Positions 30,712 through 39,878 of a stretch of DNA of 64,000 nucleotides are shown here, one piece after another. Below the pieces are notes generated by a model. That model was given only the letters and a program-made list of their open reading frames with translations, was not told the origin of the DNA and ran no database searches. The position numbers and the translations under genes are program-made. How positions within the stretch are numbered: the first letter of the stretch is position 1; the number at the start of each line of letters is the position of its first letter. This DNA comes from Melieria omissa (Eukaryota; Arthropoda; Insecta; Diptera; Ulidiidae), in the NCBI GenBank assembly GCA_963971225.1, contig OZ020270.1:1736001-1800000 (forward strand), read 5' to 3'.

Positions 30712-31043
30712 ATGGTTTCTTGCAGGGCAACCAGGAAGCAGCAGCTGATTCAGCAATGCCGGCTGTGCCATCACCTGCACGGCATCAGGTATTGCCGTGC
30801 CTTCCTGGCGATGGCACCACAGCAGCGACACAGGGGGCCCGCGCCCAGGACTACTGCACTAACTGCCTGGCGCGGTCCCACTCAACCGCTCGGTGCAGCT
30901 CCAACGCTCGCTGCAGCAAGTACAGCCGAGTGCACCATACAATGCTGCACTTCGGCGAAAGGTCAGCCCCAGCAGCGGCGCCCAAGGCCACAACCAAGGG
31001 CGGCAAGAAGCCGCGACGCCGTACAGTGGCCGGAATAACATAG
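30712..31043 (+). pseudogene. 3' zinc-knuckle protein region of BEL #2
   Basis: One frame reads QQCRLCHHLHGIRYCRAFLA (30755 on). After a shift in a GGGGG run near 30833 the neighbouring frame reads YCTNCLARSHSTARCSSNAR and HHTMLHFG. Together these are Cys/His modules like those in Gag, yet they lie after the Pol C-terminal domain. A T-rich tract with TTTCTTGCAG at about 30715-30724 immediately before could be a splice acceptor, so this may be a separate spliced 3' gene. One Cys is replaced (CSKYSR). The tail is Lys/Arg-rich and stops at 31043. Confidence 0.6.
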
Positions 31044-31221
31044 CTAGGGTCATTTAAATAAAAAAATAGTCATTGAATTTTCAACGAAATTTTTTACCAA
31101 CCTTGTCGCCAAATGTCTAATTATGAAGTAAATCTAAAAACATGTGTCAATATGCTAGTGCATATGGCATTTACAGTGCCACAAACGTTACAGAAAAAAG
31201 AGTTAAAAAAAAATACGTGCG
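31044..31221. other. Sequence between BEL #2 and the errantivirus
   Basis: AT-rich, no open frame. With 38258 onward it forms the uninterrupted pre-insertion site of the errantivirus. The joined area contains GAGTATAAG, a TATA-like motif, and could be part of a BEL 3' LTR, which I cannot prove. Confidence 0.4.
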
Positions 31222-31225
31222 CGTG

Positions 31226-31509
31226 AGTTATGGATAAAAGTTGGTTTTGTTCTTTGTTTTCTAAATGACTTTATTTATTTCTTAATTGAGCGACCGTGGC
31301 AGTTGAAATCCCAATCTCGACTGACTCGCGATGCTGCTGCAGTTTTGCACCGATCTTCTTGCATCCAGCAGCATCGCAAGTGCACAGAGTCATATATCTA
31401 AAATATGCTGACTCTGTGCATTCCTTCACGTACCGACTCGTTGCCATTAGGTTGCATCTCAGTGCAACGAGTTGGTTCGTTGGTGGCTAGGGTGTCCGTT
31501 GCCATAACT
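31226..31509 (-). repeat. Errantivirus 3' LTR
   Basis: 284 bp. Bounded by AGTTATGG and CCATAACT; internally it carries the inverted pair around GATGCTGCTGCAG and CAGCAGCATCGC. The end of the env frame overlaps it. Beside it on the - strand lies CCCTAGGGG, a weak polypurine-tract candidate. Confidence 0.92.
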
Positions 31510-32948
31510 CCCCTAGGGCCACTCTGAGAACTCTCCTGAGTTCTTTTATTTAGGATTTTGATTTGTACAGATTTTTTTCTTACTACTATTACAACTATAA
31601 CTATTGCTATCAACACTATTATTAGTAGGGTATTATTTATACCATCGGAAAAATTTTTATGATACCTTAATTCTGTGATTTCTTTTAGGTTTTCAAAATT
31701 ATTTAATACAATATTATCAAAACTTACTTTTGATTCATAAGATTGGTTAAGCATTTGCACAGGATGTACAAGTTTGTCAATAAATTCTGTTTTGTTGTTA
31801 CTAAAGCTTTCTTGTTTAATTTGTATTTTACAATTTGCGAAGTTTATAATATAATTATTCTGCAGTATGAAGTGCCTTTCATCGCAATTCTGTATGAGAC
31901 TTTCATTATGGGCATTCCTTATTAATAAGGTGTCATCACCTATTTCTTGAATTGCTGTTTTATTATTGTACTTAAATTCACAATCGTTAGAAAAGATACA
32001 ATTCTTACTTAGCTTTAATTTTTTTAATACAGTATTTTCTTTATATTCGAAATGTTCCTTATTTATTGTTACAATTAATTCATCTTCTTGATCTATTTGC
32101 AAATTTTCCTTATTTGGCAGTGGTGTAATTAATTTTACATATTTTTTTTTAAAACTTTTTGGGATTTGTATTGCGAATATTATTGCTTCATTCTTAAATG
32201 CCACGACTCCTACTTTGGCCAATTTTAATTTATAAAAATCTATTTCGAAACCATCTATTTCTTCTTTTGTTAACATTCCCGGATGTACTAAATTATTTTT
32301 AGCGGCAGCTATGTTATCTTGAATTTCGTCAATTTTTTTTTCAATATGCCTTAGTTTGTTCATTTGGTCATTGTATAAAACTAATTTTGCTAATTCTTTA
32401 TCTTCCTTCTGTATTTGATTCAGTCCTCTTAAAATTGTATCCCTGTCCTTTTCTATTATGGTTTTCATTAGGTTAATAGAATTATTAAAGTGCTTGTTTA
32501 TGACGATTTGTTTATTTACGTTTGTTATGGCGTTGTGAGTGTTTTTCTCTATTACTTCTAAGTGACTAATTATGTCCTGTCGGTCTTCATCATCCATTAC
32601 CCCGAAAAGCCATTTGTACATCGTGCCTCCCAAATTAATCAAACCTCTTTTCTTTCTTCCCTCTTGCTTGGGTGTAATGGATTTAATTTTTGCTTTGATT
32701 ATTTTAATTTCATTAAAAAGAAACCCTTTGTTACCTATTTCTGTCTGTCTTATATTCTCCTGAATTTCTTCGACTAAAGCTGTTAACTCTTTTGGGTGTA
32801 TGATATGCAATATTGTATTTACTTCGTTGACAATTTCTACTTCGTTGAGTTGGATCATGGTGTACCCTGCCTCTTCAGCTATCGGCGATACTTGCAAGAA
32901 CGCTGTGACCAGTTTCATTGCGGTCACCAAAAACATTATTATCCACAT
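31398..32948 (-). CDS. env: Errantivirus Env glycoprotein
   Basis: The first ATG in frame is 32948, right after a splice acceptor. Residues 1-19 or so (MWIIMFLVTAMKLVTAF) look like a signal peptide. A furin-type site RKKRGLINLGG near residue 117 is followed by the conserved fusion-peptide-like segment and KWLFGVMDDEDRQDI. A heptad-like helical region and Asn-linked glycosylation motifs follow. A membrane anchor (LLIIVLIAIVIVVIVV) lies near residue 450, with a short cytoplasmic tail whose end overlaps the 3' LTR. This layout is that of errantivirus Env proteins related to baculovirus F proteins. About 516 aa, no lesion seen. It would allow passage between cells; function is not shown here. Confidence 0.87.
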   Translation of the reverse strand: MWIIMFLVTAMKLVTAFLQVSPIAEEAGYTMIQLNEVEIVNEVNTILHIIHPKELTALVEEIQENIRQTEIGNKGFLFNEIKIIKAKIKSITPKQEGRKKRGLINLGGTMYKWLFGVMDDEDRQDIISHLEVIEKNTHNAITNVNKQIVINKHFNNSINLMKTIIEKDRDTILRGLNQIQKEDKELAKLVLYNDQMNKLRHIEKKIDEIQDNIAAAKNNLVHPGMLTKEEIDGFEIDFYKLKLAKVGVVAFKNEAIIFAIQIPKSFKKKYVKLITPLPNKENLQIDQEDELIVTINKEHFEYKENTVLKKLKLSKNCIFSNDCEFKYNNKTAIQEIGDDTLLIRNAHNESLIQNCDERHFILQNNYIINFANCKIQIKQESFSNNKTEFIDKLVHPVQMLNQSYESKVSFDNIVLNNFENLKEITELRYHKNFSDGINNTLLIIVLIAIVIVVIVVRKKSVQIKILNKRTQESSQSGPRGVMATDTLATNEPTRCTEMQPNGNESVREGMHRVSIF

Positions 32949-32950
32949 GG

Positions 32951-32965
32951 CCTGAAAGTATGTTG
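32951..32965 (-). promoter_or_regulatory. Splice acceptor before env
   Basis: On the - strand CAACATACTTTCAG|GCC ends with AG at 32953-32952, four bases before the env ATG. Env of errantiviruses is known to be translated from a spliced RNA. The donor was not located. Confidence 0.6.
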
Positions 32966-33020
32966 ACGTTGGACTGTTAGTTGGAGGGACAAACAAAATG
33001 GGTTTTTTTTTTTTTTTTTT

Positions 33021-34301
33021 TTATGTATCCCCATTATGTGCTATTATACTAATCCTATCATCTTCCTCTTCATTATTTAACTTCTCAACTCTATCGAATT
33101 TAAATGGCCTCTTTATGTTTGCTACATGGACGTTTTGTAGGGGGTTAATTCGGAAATAAGGTTGGTCTTTATGCCGTACTCTCTTATAGTTTTTTATTGG
33201 CCCCGTTGATCTTTGTTCTTCGTAGTCTTCCCTGTTTCTATTTCTTTGGTTTATTATATGTTGTTTTGTCCGGTCTATCCTGTCTTTTAAGATGGTTGGA
33301 TCGATACTGTCTTTTGCGATTTTAGGTGAACATTTTATGGTTGAGTGATAGCGATCATTATAGTTACCTTTAACGATCTGTATCCTCATTTCTGTTGAGA
33401 GGGTTGGATCCTCAATTCCTGTTAGTTTTTCTAACAGGGTTGAGTGTAGCCTCTCAACGTCTGCGTTGCCTGTGTGACTGTTTGGTGTGGTTAGGTGTAC
33501 TTCTACTCCTTCTGTATTTAAGAACTGTATCAACTGCTCGGCTCTGAATTCGTTGTCCATGATTATTTTTTTTGGTTTCCCGAATTTTGCGAAATGTTTT
33601 ATTATTATAGATTTCTTTGTTCTCCAGTTTCTATCTGTTATGTTGTACCCGACTGCAAATTTTGTTAGCTTGTCAATCACTGTGACAAACGACTGTTTCT
33701 TAAAATGAAAAATGTCGATGTGAATTACTTCATTTTTGTCGGTGGGTGTTTCGGTTAGCTGAAATTTTGGTCTGATTGGTTTCCTATCATATTTAATCTG
33801 TTGGCATTTTTGGCAGTTACTAATTATCAGTTGTATGTGCTCTTTTAGTTTTGGATAAAATATTTTATTCTTAAGTGTATTGTAGGTCTCATTTATTCCA
33901 CTATGCAGCGATTCGTTATTGTGATAGAATGAGATTTGTTTATGTAACTCTTCTTCTTGTAGTATGTCCGATGCTCTCTTCGTACACTTTATAAATTGTA
34001 GTTTACTATTGCAAGAAAACATAGATATTAGTAAAAGTTGAATTTTGTGATAGTCTGATTCGGTGGTTTCTGAGAAAATTCCAACTTTGCCTCCTTTAAT
34101 GTGCCTTTGTAAAATTGCTTTGATATTATTTTCATTTTCCATTGGATTAATTTGTATTATTTTTCTATTATGTATAGTTTGAATTTCAGCTTGGGGACTG
34201 TAGGTTAGTATGATTTGAATTTTATACTTGTTTACTATTTCTTCTTTTATAGCAAAGTGTTCTAATAATTCTTCCTCCGCAGAGTGAATTGTATCGGACA
34301 T
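33021..34301 (-). CDS. Errantivirus integrase, out of frame with RT
   Basis: The frame overlaps the RT end by at least 20 codons; its first ATG is at 34301. An HHCC zinc finger is visible as SLHSGINETYNTLKN followed by SNCQKCQQ. The catalytic core has HIDIFHFKKQSFVTVIDKLT (first Asp), IIMDNEFRAEQ (second) and GNADVERLHSTLLEK (Glu). The C-terminus is basic and ends at 33021, next to an A-rich run of about 20 nt on the coding strand. The domain itself shows no stop. It would insert the DNA copy with a 4-bp duplication. Expression depends on how the frame break near 34330 is handled. Confidence 0.85.
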   Translation of the reverse strand: MSDTIHSAEEELLEHFAIKEEIVNKYKIQIILTYSPQAEIQTIHNRKIIQINPMENENNIKAILQRHIKGGKVGIFSETTESDYHKIQLLLISMFSCNSKLQFIKCTKRASDILQEEELHKQISFYHNNESLHSGINETYNTLKNKIFYPKLKEHIQLIISNCQKCQQIKYDRKPIRPKFQLTETPTDKNEVIHIDIFHFKKQSFVTVIDKLTKFAVGYNITDRNWRTKKSIIIKHFAKFGKPKKIIMDNEFRAEQLIQFLNTEGVEVHLTTPNSHTGNADVERLHSTLLEKLTGIEDPTLSTEMRIQIVKGNYNDRYHSTIKCSPKIAKDSIDPTILKDRIDRTKQHIINQRNRNREDYEEQRSTGPIKNYKRVRHKDQPYFRINPLQNVHVANIKRPFKFDRVEKLNNEEEDDRISIIAHNGDT

Positions 34302-34323
34302 GTTCAAGTTCGATTCTTTATCG

Positions 34324-36203
34324 TTATTTTCGTTTATTCGAATTCTCGATGCGGCTTAGGAAATCTGCTACTACGTTATTTTTTCCACGCAGATATTCGA
34401 TTTCATAATTATACTCCTGCAATTTTAAAAGCCACCTTTGATGGCGTTGGGAGAATTCCTTCCCTTTGTATTTGTTATTTAAGTACATAATTGGAAAGTG
34501 GTCCGTGATGATTTTAAATTTGTTCCCATGTATATAGGGCCTAAAATAGGTGACTGCATATATAATTGAGAGAAATTCTTTGTCCGTAGTGGCGTATTTT
34601 TGTTCATGATCGTTAAGTGTTCTGGATATATAGCATACTGGATGACCTTGCTGAGATAACACAGCTCCAATTGCATAGTCACTAGCGTCAGTTGTAATTG
34701 TGAACTCTTTGTCATATTCTGGGAATTTCAAAATTGGATGGGAGGCAATCAAAGATTTTAAATTTTCGAAACTTGCAACATATTGGGGATCATTTATATT
34801 TATTTTACAGCCCTTTTTTAGATACTTTATCATTGGATAAGCGATCCTCGAATAGTCCTTTATGAACTTTCTGTAATATCCTGTTGCTCCCAAAAATCCT
34901 TTTAGTTGATTCTCATTTTTTGGAATTGCTAATTCTTGAATGGTCGCAATTTTGTTTGGATTGGGCTTAATGCCCTCCTTGGTCAATATATGGCCTAGGA
35001 ACTCAGTTTCTTTTTTTAGAAAGCTACATTTATCCACTTGAAGTTTTAAGTTATGTTCTTGTAGTCTATCGAAGATTTTTTGCAGCGAAATCATGTGTTC
35101 TTGTAATGATGTCGAAAAAATTAATATGTCGTCTAAGTATACGACACAGATTTTATTTATATATTCTCTTAGAATCTCATTCATGAATCTCTGAAAAGTG
35201 GCTGGGGCATTTTTTAACCCGAAAGGCATTCTAACATACTCGTATAGACCTGCCGGAGTAACAAATGCTGTTTTTTCGATATCCCTTTTTGCCATGAGAA
35301 TTTGATGGTAACCTTTAGCCAAGTCTAGGGTGCTAAAGTACTGTGCTTTTCCTAGCTTGTCTAAGATTCCATCTATGTTCGACAACGGGTATTTATCGCC
35401 AACAGTAATTTGGTTAAGTCTCCTGTAGTCAACCACCAAGCGAAATTTTTTATTTCCTGAATTATCGGTTTTCTTTGGCACTATTATAATAGGTGAGCTA
35501 TACTTGCTCCTACTTTTTCTTATTATGCCTTGACTTTCTAGTTCTTGAATTTGTTTCGTAGCTTCTTCTTCATGTTTTTGTGGTAGCCTATATAATCTTG
35601 AGTTAATTTGCTGATCTGTAGTAGTTTTTATTTCATGAACCACTGTTTGCGTATTTGTTAGTAGGTCCCCTTCTTTATATATTAGTTTTTCGTATTTTTT
35701 CAACAATTTTTCAACCCTTTGTCTTTCATCTGATTTGAGATGATCGAGTTGAATATTTTGAATTTTACATGTCTCCAATGAGTAAATCTGTTCTTCTACT
35801 GTTTTTGTATGAAATGGAATCCTAACACCATTGTGTAGTTCCATTTCCTTATTTTCAATGTCAATTATTTTTATATTTTTGAAAATAAAGTCGTTTCCTA
35901 ATAGAAGGTCATATGGTTTTTCGAAGTCTAGTTTTAGCCATCGCATTCTGGCATTTTGGGGATATTGGAATTCTAACGGGCAAGGTGTCTTAACTTTTTC
36001 ATTTGGCGCTCTTATTTCCCCATTCAGTGTACTGATTATTGTGTTATTTATTTCTAGAACCGGTAAATTATACTTTTGAAAGCTTGCTTTTTTCATTATA
36101 CTTATAGTAGAGCCCGGATCTACTAGTACACGCCATTTCTTATCAAAAATAGTGAGCGAGATTAAAATTTTATTTTGATTTTCCGAGGCTAATTCGTAAA
36201 AAA
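34324..36203 (-). CDS. pol: Errantivirus Pol: protease, RT, RNase H
   Basis: The frame is -1 relative to Gag and begins before the first ATG (36096), as expected for a frameshift fusion. Protease: LVDPGSTISIM (36120 on), where the usual D-T/S-G is D-P-G. RT: FRLVVDYRRLNQITVGDKYP, MPFGLKNAPATFQRFMNEIL and VYLDDILIFS with the catalytic YLDD. RNase H: FTITTDASDYAIGAVLSQQG. It stops at 34324 just after LRGKNNVVADFLSRIE, the normal end of RNase H. In relatives integrase follows in the same frame. Here it is in another frame, so either an indel has split Pol or an unusual recoding event is used. The first is more likely. Confidence 0.88.
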
Positions 36204-37241
36204 TTCCTCGTTGTTATTTGCTTCTTCTGTTCTGCTCATAGCATCGACCTCCATGGGTACTGGGCCATTTGAGCGTCTTGTTTGGTGAGTGCCGTTCTGT
36301 ATATTTTGTCTACCGGAATTACCATAACCGGTATTATTACGATATTGATTTGATGCATTGTTTTGATTGTAATATTGCCCTGAATTTCCAGGCCGATAAT
36401 CTGGTTGTCTTTGGGGGTTATTTGGGTGATAAGTATTTTGCCCTGAAAAGTTTGTATTTCTGTGGGGGTATCGTCCCGAATTATTTTGTGAATGATAATT
36501 GTTACAGTTGCGTTGTCCTGAATTACCTTGGGAACGATCGTTATTTTGCTCGTTAGCGTTTTGTCTCCTATAGTTGTTTCGTTCTGAATTGTTTTGGTTT
36601 CTGTTTCTTGTTAAAAGCATAGGATTTAAATTCCCTTCATCCAGCCCTATGAAACTGTATATTGCGTTGCTCATGTCTGTCCATGTCGCTATATTTCTAA
36701 CCATATAGGCGAAGGTCCCAGCTGCTATTTGCTTTATCCTTTGGATAAGCATACCCGAAAATATTTCTTTCATTACCTCACCTTGTTCGCTTAGAGCGCT
36801 ATTTTCGGTAATGTTATCGATAATTTCTTTTGTTTTCCTACTTAGCTCGCTGATGCTTCCCACTCTTAGGTTCATTATGTCGTTCGTCAGGGTCATTTGG
36901 TCTTTTGTTGGCCTGAAGTGCTGTTTTAATTTAACTTTACATGTCTCCCAATTTTCAGGAGGGTTTACTGCCAAAAGATTTTTGGCCGATCCTAAGATTT
37001 TTAAGTCATAAATTATTTTGAAAACTAGTTGTTGTTGTCCTACGTAGTCGGTCAGTATTCTGTCAACTGTTTCTATGAACGCTGGTAGTTTTCTTGCGTT
37101 GCCTTCGAATGGTTGTAAGTATTTGATGTCTTTTTCTACTGTTTGCCTAAGGCTTCTCGTCTGCTGTGTAGCGTTTTGTTGGAGTAGTTGCGTTATTGCT
37201 ACCAGGCAACGTTCCATTTCGGTTGTACTATTTTGAGGCAT
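36189..37241 (-). CDS. gag: Errantivirus Gag
   Basis: 350 codons from ATG 37241. The N-terminal two-thirds is helical and charged, with the capsid-like QPFEGNARKLPAFIETVDRI and LKQHFRPTKDQMTLTNDIMN. The C-terminal third (about residues 220-320) is very rich in Asn, Gln, Arg and Gly (for example NNYRRQNANEQNNDRSQ) and replaces the zinc knuckle found in other Gag proteins, as known for errantiviruses. It assembles the particle and probably binds RNA through the basic Asn-rich tail. It ends at 36189. Pol is in the -1 frame and overlaps near an A6 run at 36198-36203 (T6 on the coding strand), the likely frameshift site. No lesion is seen. Confidence 0.88.
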   Translation of the reverse strand: MPQNSTTEMERCLVAITQLLQQNATQQTRSLRQTVEKDIKYLQPFEGNARKLPAFIETVDRILTDYVGQQQLVFKIIYDLKILGSAKNLLAVNPPENWETCKVKLKQHFRPTKDQMTLTNDIMNLRVGSISELSRKTKEIIDNITENSALSEQGEVMKEIFSGMLIQRIKQIAAGTFAYMVRNIATWTDMSNAIYSFIGLDEGNLNPMLLTRNRNQNNSERNNYRRQNANEQNNDRSQGNSGQRNCNNYHSQNNSGRYPHRNTNFSGQNTYHPNNPQRQPDYRPGNSGQYYNQNNASNQYRNNTGYGNSGRQNIQNGTHQTRRSNGPVPMEVDAMSRTEEANNNEEFFTN

Positions 37242-37956
37242 CTTTCTTTATTTTAATTTTAATCTAACCCACTTAATTATTAGCTCACTTTATTATTTAT
37301 TTATTGTATTTCTTTTATCGTTACAAACTTATTTAATCTATTTATTTATATTTTTTTTTTTTTTTTTTTGTTTTATTATTTACCGTATAAATTGTTTGCC
37401 AGTATTTACGTTTTTCTCGGCGTTTGGCTTCCCCTCGCTGTTTGCTGTCGTGATCTTCGTCGTCTGGATCGTCGTCGCCCTCGTTTTACTGCACTGTCGT
37501 CTGCTCCTGTCCTGCTTCTTCAGCTTCCAATTTTTCTGCCCTCCACTAGGTTTCTGCTCGCACTTCCACTCGTCGTGATTCTTTCCTATTTGGCGATTCT
37601 TTTTGCTTTACCACACTTTCTCTCCGTATTGATCACAGTTGTAATGTATTTATTTTGTATAATTTAATAATGCAAAAAGCATTGCAGCAGTATTGAAATT
37701 GAACAAGTGTTGCGTTGATTGTTGTTTCCGTCGTTTATATGCTCAAGCTTTTTGTTTGTAATACAATGTTTTTTTTTTCAGGAATATCAATGAATTTCAA
37801 CAAAGTCTTTCCGTTTCATAGTACGAGTACGAGAATACAGTTTTCACATACGGCTACGCCCGATACATTATATAAAATTGTATTATTTTTTCGCTTCTTT
37901 TTTTTCGTTTTGTATAACTTCAAGAATGCGAAATTAAGTTCATTAATGCGTTAGCT

Positions 37957-37974
37957 CGTTCCGCGACTGCGCCA
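37957..37974 (-). promoter_or_regulatory. Errantivirus primer-binding site (tRNA-Ser type)
   Basis: On the - strand the LTR's last T is followed by GGCGCAGTCGCGGAACG. TGGCGCAGTCG is the tRNA-Ser-type site known from 17.6 and 297 and overlaps the LTR end by one base. About 700 nt of AT-rich leader separates it from gag (37242-37956). I see no gene in that leader. Confidence 0.75.
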
Positions 37975-38257
37975 GTTATGGATACAAGTTGGTTTTGTTC
38001 TTTGTTTTCTAAATGACTTTATTTATTTCTTAATTGAGCGACCGTGGCAGTTGAAATCCCAATCTCGACTGACTCGCGATGCTGCTGCAGTTTTGCACCG
38101 ATCTTCTTGCATCCAGCAGCATCGCAAGTGCACAGAGTCATATATCTAAAATATGCTGACTCTGTGCATTCCTTCACGTACCGACTCGTTGCCATTAGGT
38201 TGCATCTCAGTGCAACGAGTCGGTTCGTTGGTGGCTAGGGTGTCCGTTGCCATAACT
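37974..38257 (-). repeat. Errantivirus 5' LTR
   Basis: 284 bp, matching 31226-31509 except at two visible positions (GATACAAG against GATAAAAG, and GAGTCGG against GAGTTGG). It is followed on the + strand by CGTG, the second copy of the target duplication. Confidence 0.92.
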
Positions 38258-38261
38258 CGTG

Positions 38262-39187
38262 CGAGTATAAGTAGTGCATTTTTAAAGCTTAATAACTTTT
38301 TGCAGAAGCAATATTGTTTCGATCAGCGCGGAGCATTATAAATAATTACGCGGGTTAGTTCGGGTTGTGGTGAATCTTTATTTGACGAGATGCGAATTAC
38401 AAGTGATACAAGAAACGTTAAACGATACGAAGCCGGGGAGCAGTAAATAAGGGGAACATGAGTACAAGATGAGAAGGAAAGATTAGGATTAGTGATGGGA
38501 TCGACGGATCACTAAATACAGCACAGTACATCTGAACATCGCGGCTGCCATTGCAGATTGCAATTATATTAGGGTGCCGGGGTCTCGTCCAGGATTACGG
38601 CGGACGGCTGGCTGGTGATGAGTTGGCGGTGATGCGCGACTGCCTGGCTGTAAGGTGGGCCGACGGCTTGGGGTTGTCACCGATCAGCGATGTTGGAGCG
38701 CTGGGGAGTGCGCTGAGCGCCTCTTTGCGGCTGAAGCTCGGTGCGGACGTGCGGGGCAGTCTTGGGGGCAACTGCTGGGGTGGTCGCTAGCGCCGGATCT
38801 GCAAAAGAGGAGATGTCAGTTGTTAGAGATGATAATTTTGAGGTGAAAGCGGTTCTTCAAGCGATGGGGTTCGCTTGAGTTTCCGTCGGAGGAGTGACGG
38901 TGCTTGGGACAGGTCGAACGGAAATGGTGACTTAATCGGACCCGGGATGGGTGTGCTCGAGGTTTGTTGTATGGGGGGGGGGTGCAATGTGGAAATGCGA
39001 GGGGCTGCAGTTTCCATCAATTGCTGTACATATTGACGCGTGGCGTCGAGCCAACGCCCTTTTTCGCGGTCTCATTGGGGGCGATAGCCATCCTGCGGGG
39101 GACGAAACGTTTGGCAACGAAGAGGGTGTTTGCCATTTCGAGTTTGAGTGTGCAGGGTGGGTTCCACGTGCTTTGCCTTTATTTAAG
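38262..39187. other. GC-rich unassigned stretch with a dispersed repeat
   Basis: 38341-38535 is similar to 47065-47265 (shared GGGTTAGTTCGGGTT-like, AAACGATACGAA, GCCGGGGAGCAG and ATCACTAAATACAGCACAGT). The following 38536-39187 is unusually GC-rich for the window and contains overlapping open frames on both strands, none recognisable. It may be the end of an LTR retrotransposon. It stops at the duplication breakpoint 39187/39188. Confidence 0.45.
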
Positions 39188-39878
39188 ACGCCAAAATGGT
39201 GCAATGGTCCGAGTTACCAAGAGGTGCGTGCATTTCAACATCATATTTTTCGTGATGAGAAGTGAGAAAAAGGTCTAGAGTGTTGAGAGCTTGCCCCTCA
39301 ACGCAGGGGATATGCGTTGGTTCATGCACTATTTGAGTCAAGTTATTAGACTCGGCAAAGAGCTCGACAAATAAGCCTTCAGGAGTTGTGTGGCTGGAAT
39401 GCCGTAGCCAATTGGAATTGTGAATATTGAAATCACCAGCAACTACAATTTCACTATTCGGATACGATTCCAAAATATGAGAAATAGAATCAGAGAGAAG
39501 ATCAAACTTGTTATAAGTAAAATCTCTCCCTGAATTCGGGCTTCTATATAGAAAGCAAAAGTGCAGAATGTGCGACTGGATATTGAATTTAACCCACATG
39601 GAGCTAAATTCGGCATCCGTCGTGTATAGTTGTTGCTGGCACTGGTACGCAACATTACTGCACACATAAAGGGCAAGACCCCTATGAGGAGAGAATAATG
39701 GCAGTAAGTGGTACCCTGGGATGTGGAAATCCAGTGGATCTGCATCCTCACACACCTGGGTCTCACTTAGTGCCATTATATGGGGCTTGTGGAGGTTAAC
39801 GAACGCGTATACAGCAAAAAAATTCGCCCTGAGCCCGCGCACGTTGCAGAAGGCTATGCGAAATTTATCCAGCACCAT
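39183..39878 (-). pseudogene. Non-LTR endonuclease, truncated duplicate
   Basis: The first 225 or so residues are the same as the endonuclease of 41614-44334 (MVLDKFRIAFCNVRGLRANF to HAPLGNSDHCTIL) and then the frame is cut at the duplication breakpoint 39188. It has no RT. One residue near the end differs from the other copy (MHAPL against MPAPL). Confidence 0.85.

Larger units (their letters stand above)
2185..31043 (+). mobile_element. BEL/Pao retrotransposon #2, exploded by nested insertions
   Basis: Gag zinc knuckles and the protease N-terminus (2185-2760), protease C-terminus (20227-20531), RT (27851-28667), RNase H (28700-29196), integrase (to 30287), the C-terminal DUF5641-like domain (to 30620) and a 3' zinc-knuckle frame (to 31043) all lie on the + strand in BEL order. 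The two large gaps are mobile elements with target-site duplications, 2761-20218 (8 bp) and 20532-27848 (TA). In both cases removing the insert plus one duplication leaves the BEL codons in phase. This is therefore one old BEL copy and not scattered fragments. The Gag N-terminus and any 5' LTR are missing. I did not identify a 3' LTR. Confidence 0.82.
31226..38257 (-). mobile_element. Errantivirus (Ty3/gypsy with env), nearly complete
   Basis: Two 284-bp LTRs (31226-31509 and 37974-38257) begin AGTTATGG and end CCATAACT and differ at two positions that I can see. CGTG is duplicated at 31222-31225 and 38258-38261. Gag, Pol and Env lie on the - strand in order, with a tRNA-Ser-type primer site beside the 5' LTR. 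AGT...ACT ends and a 4-bp YRYR duplication are established errantivirus features. Nearly identical LTRs mean a recent insertion. The only coding lesion found is a frameshift between RNase H and integrase. Confidence 0.93.

Noticed and set aside
31296..31490. 64-codon frame inside the errantivirus LTR, also at 38044-38238
   Set aside because: It lies fully within the LTR and is explained by the LTR sequence.
37368..37667. 99-codon hydrophobic frame in the errantivirus leader
   Set aside because: It is on the strand opposite to the element's genes, in T-rich leader sequence, with no family signal.
38551..39278. Several overlapping frames in GC-rich sequence
   Set aside because: High GC lowers stop frequency. 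Frames on both strands overlap and none has a recognised domain.
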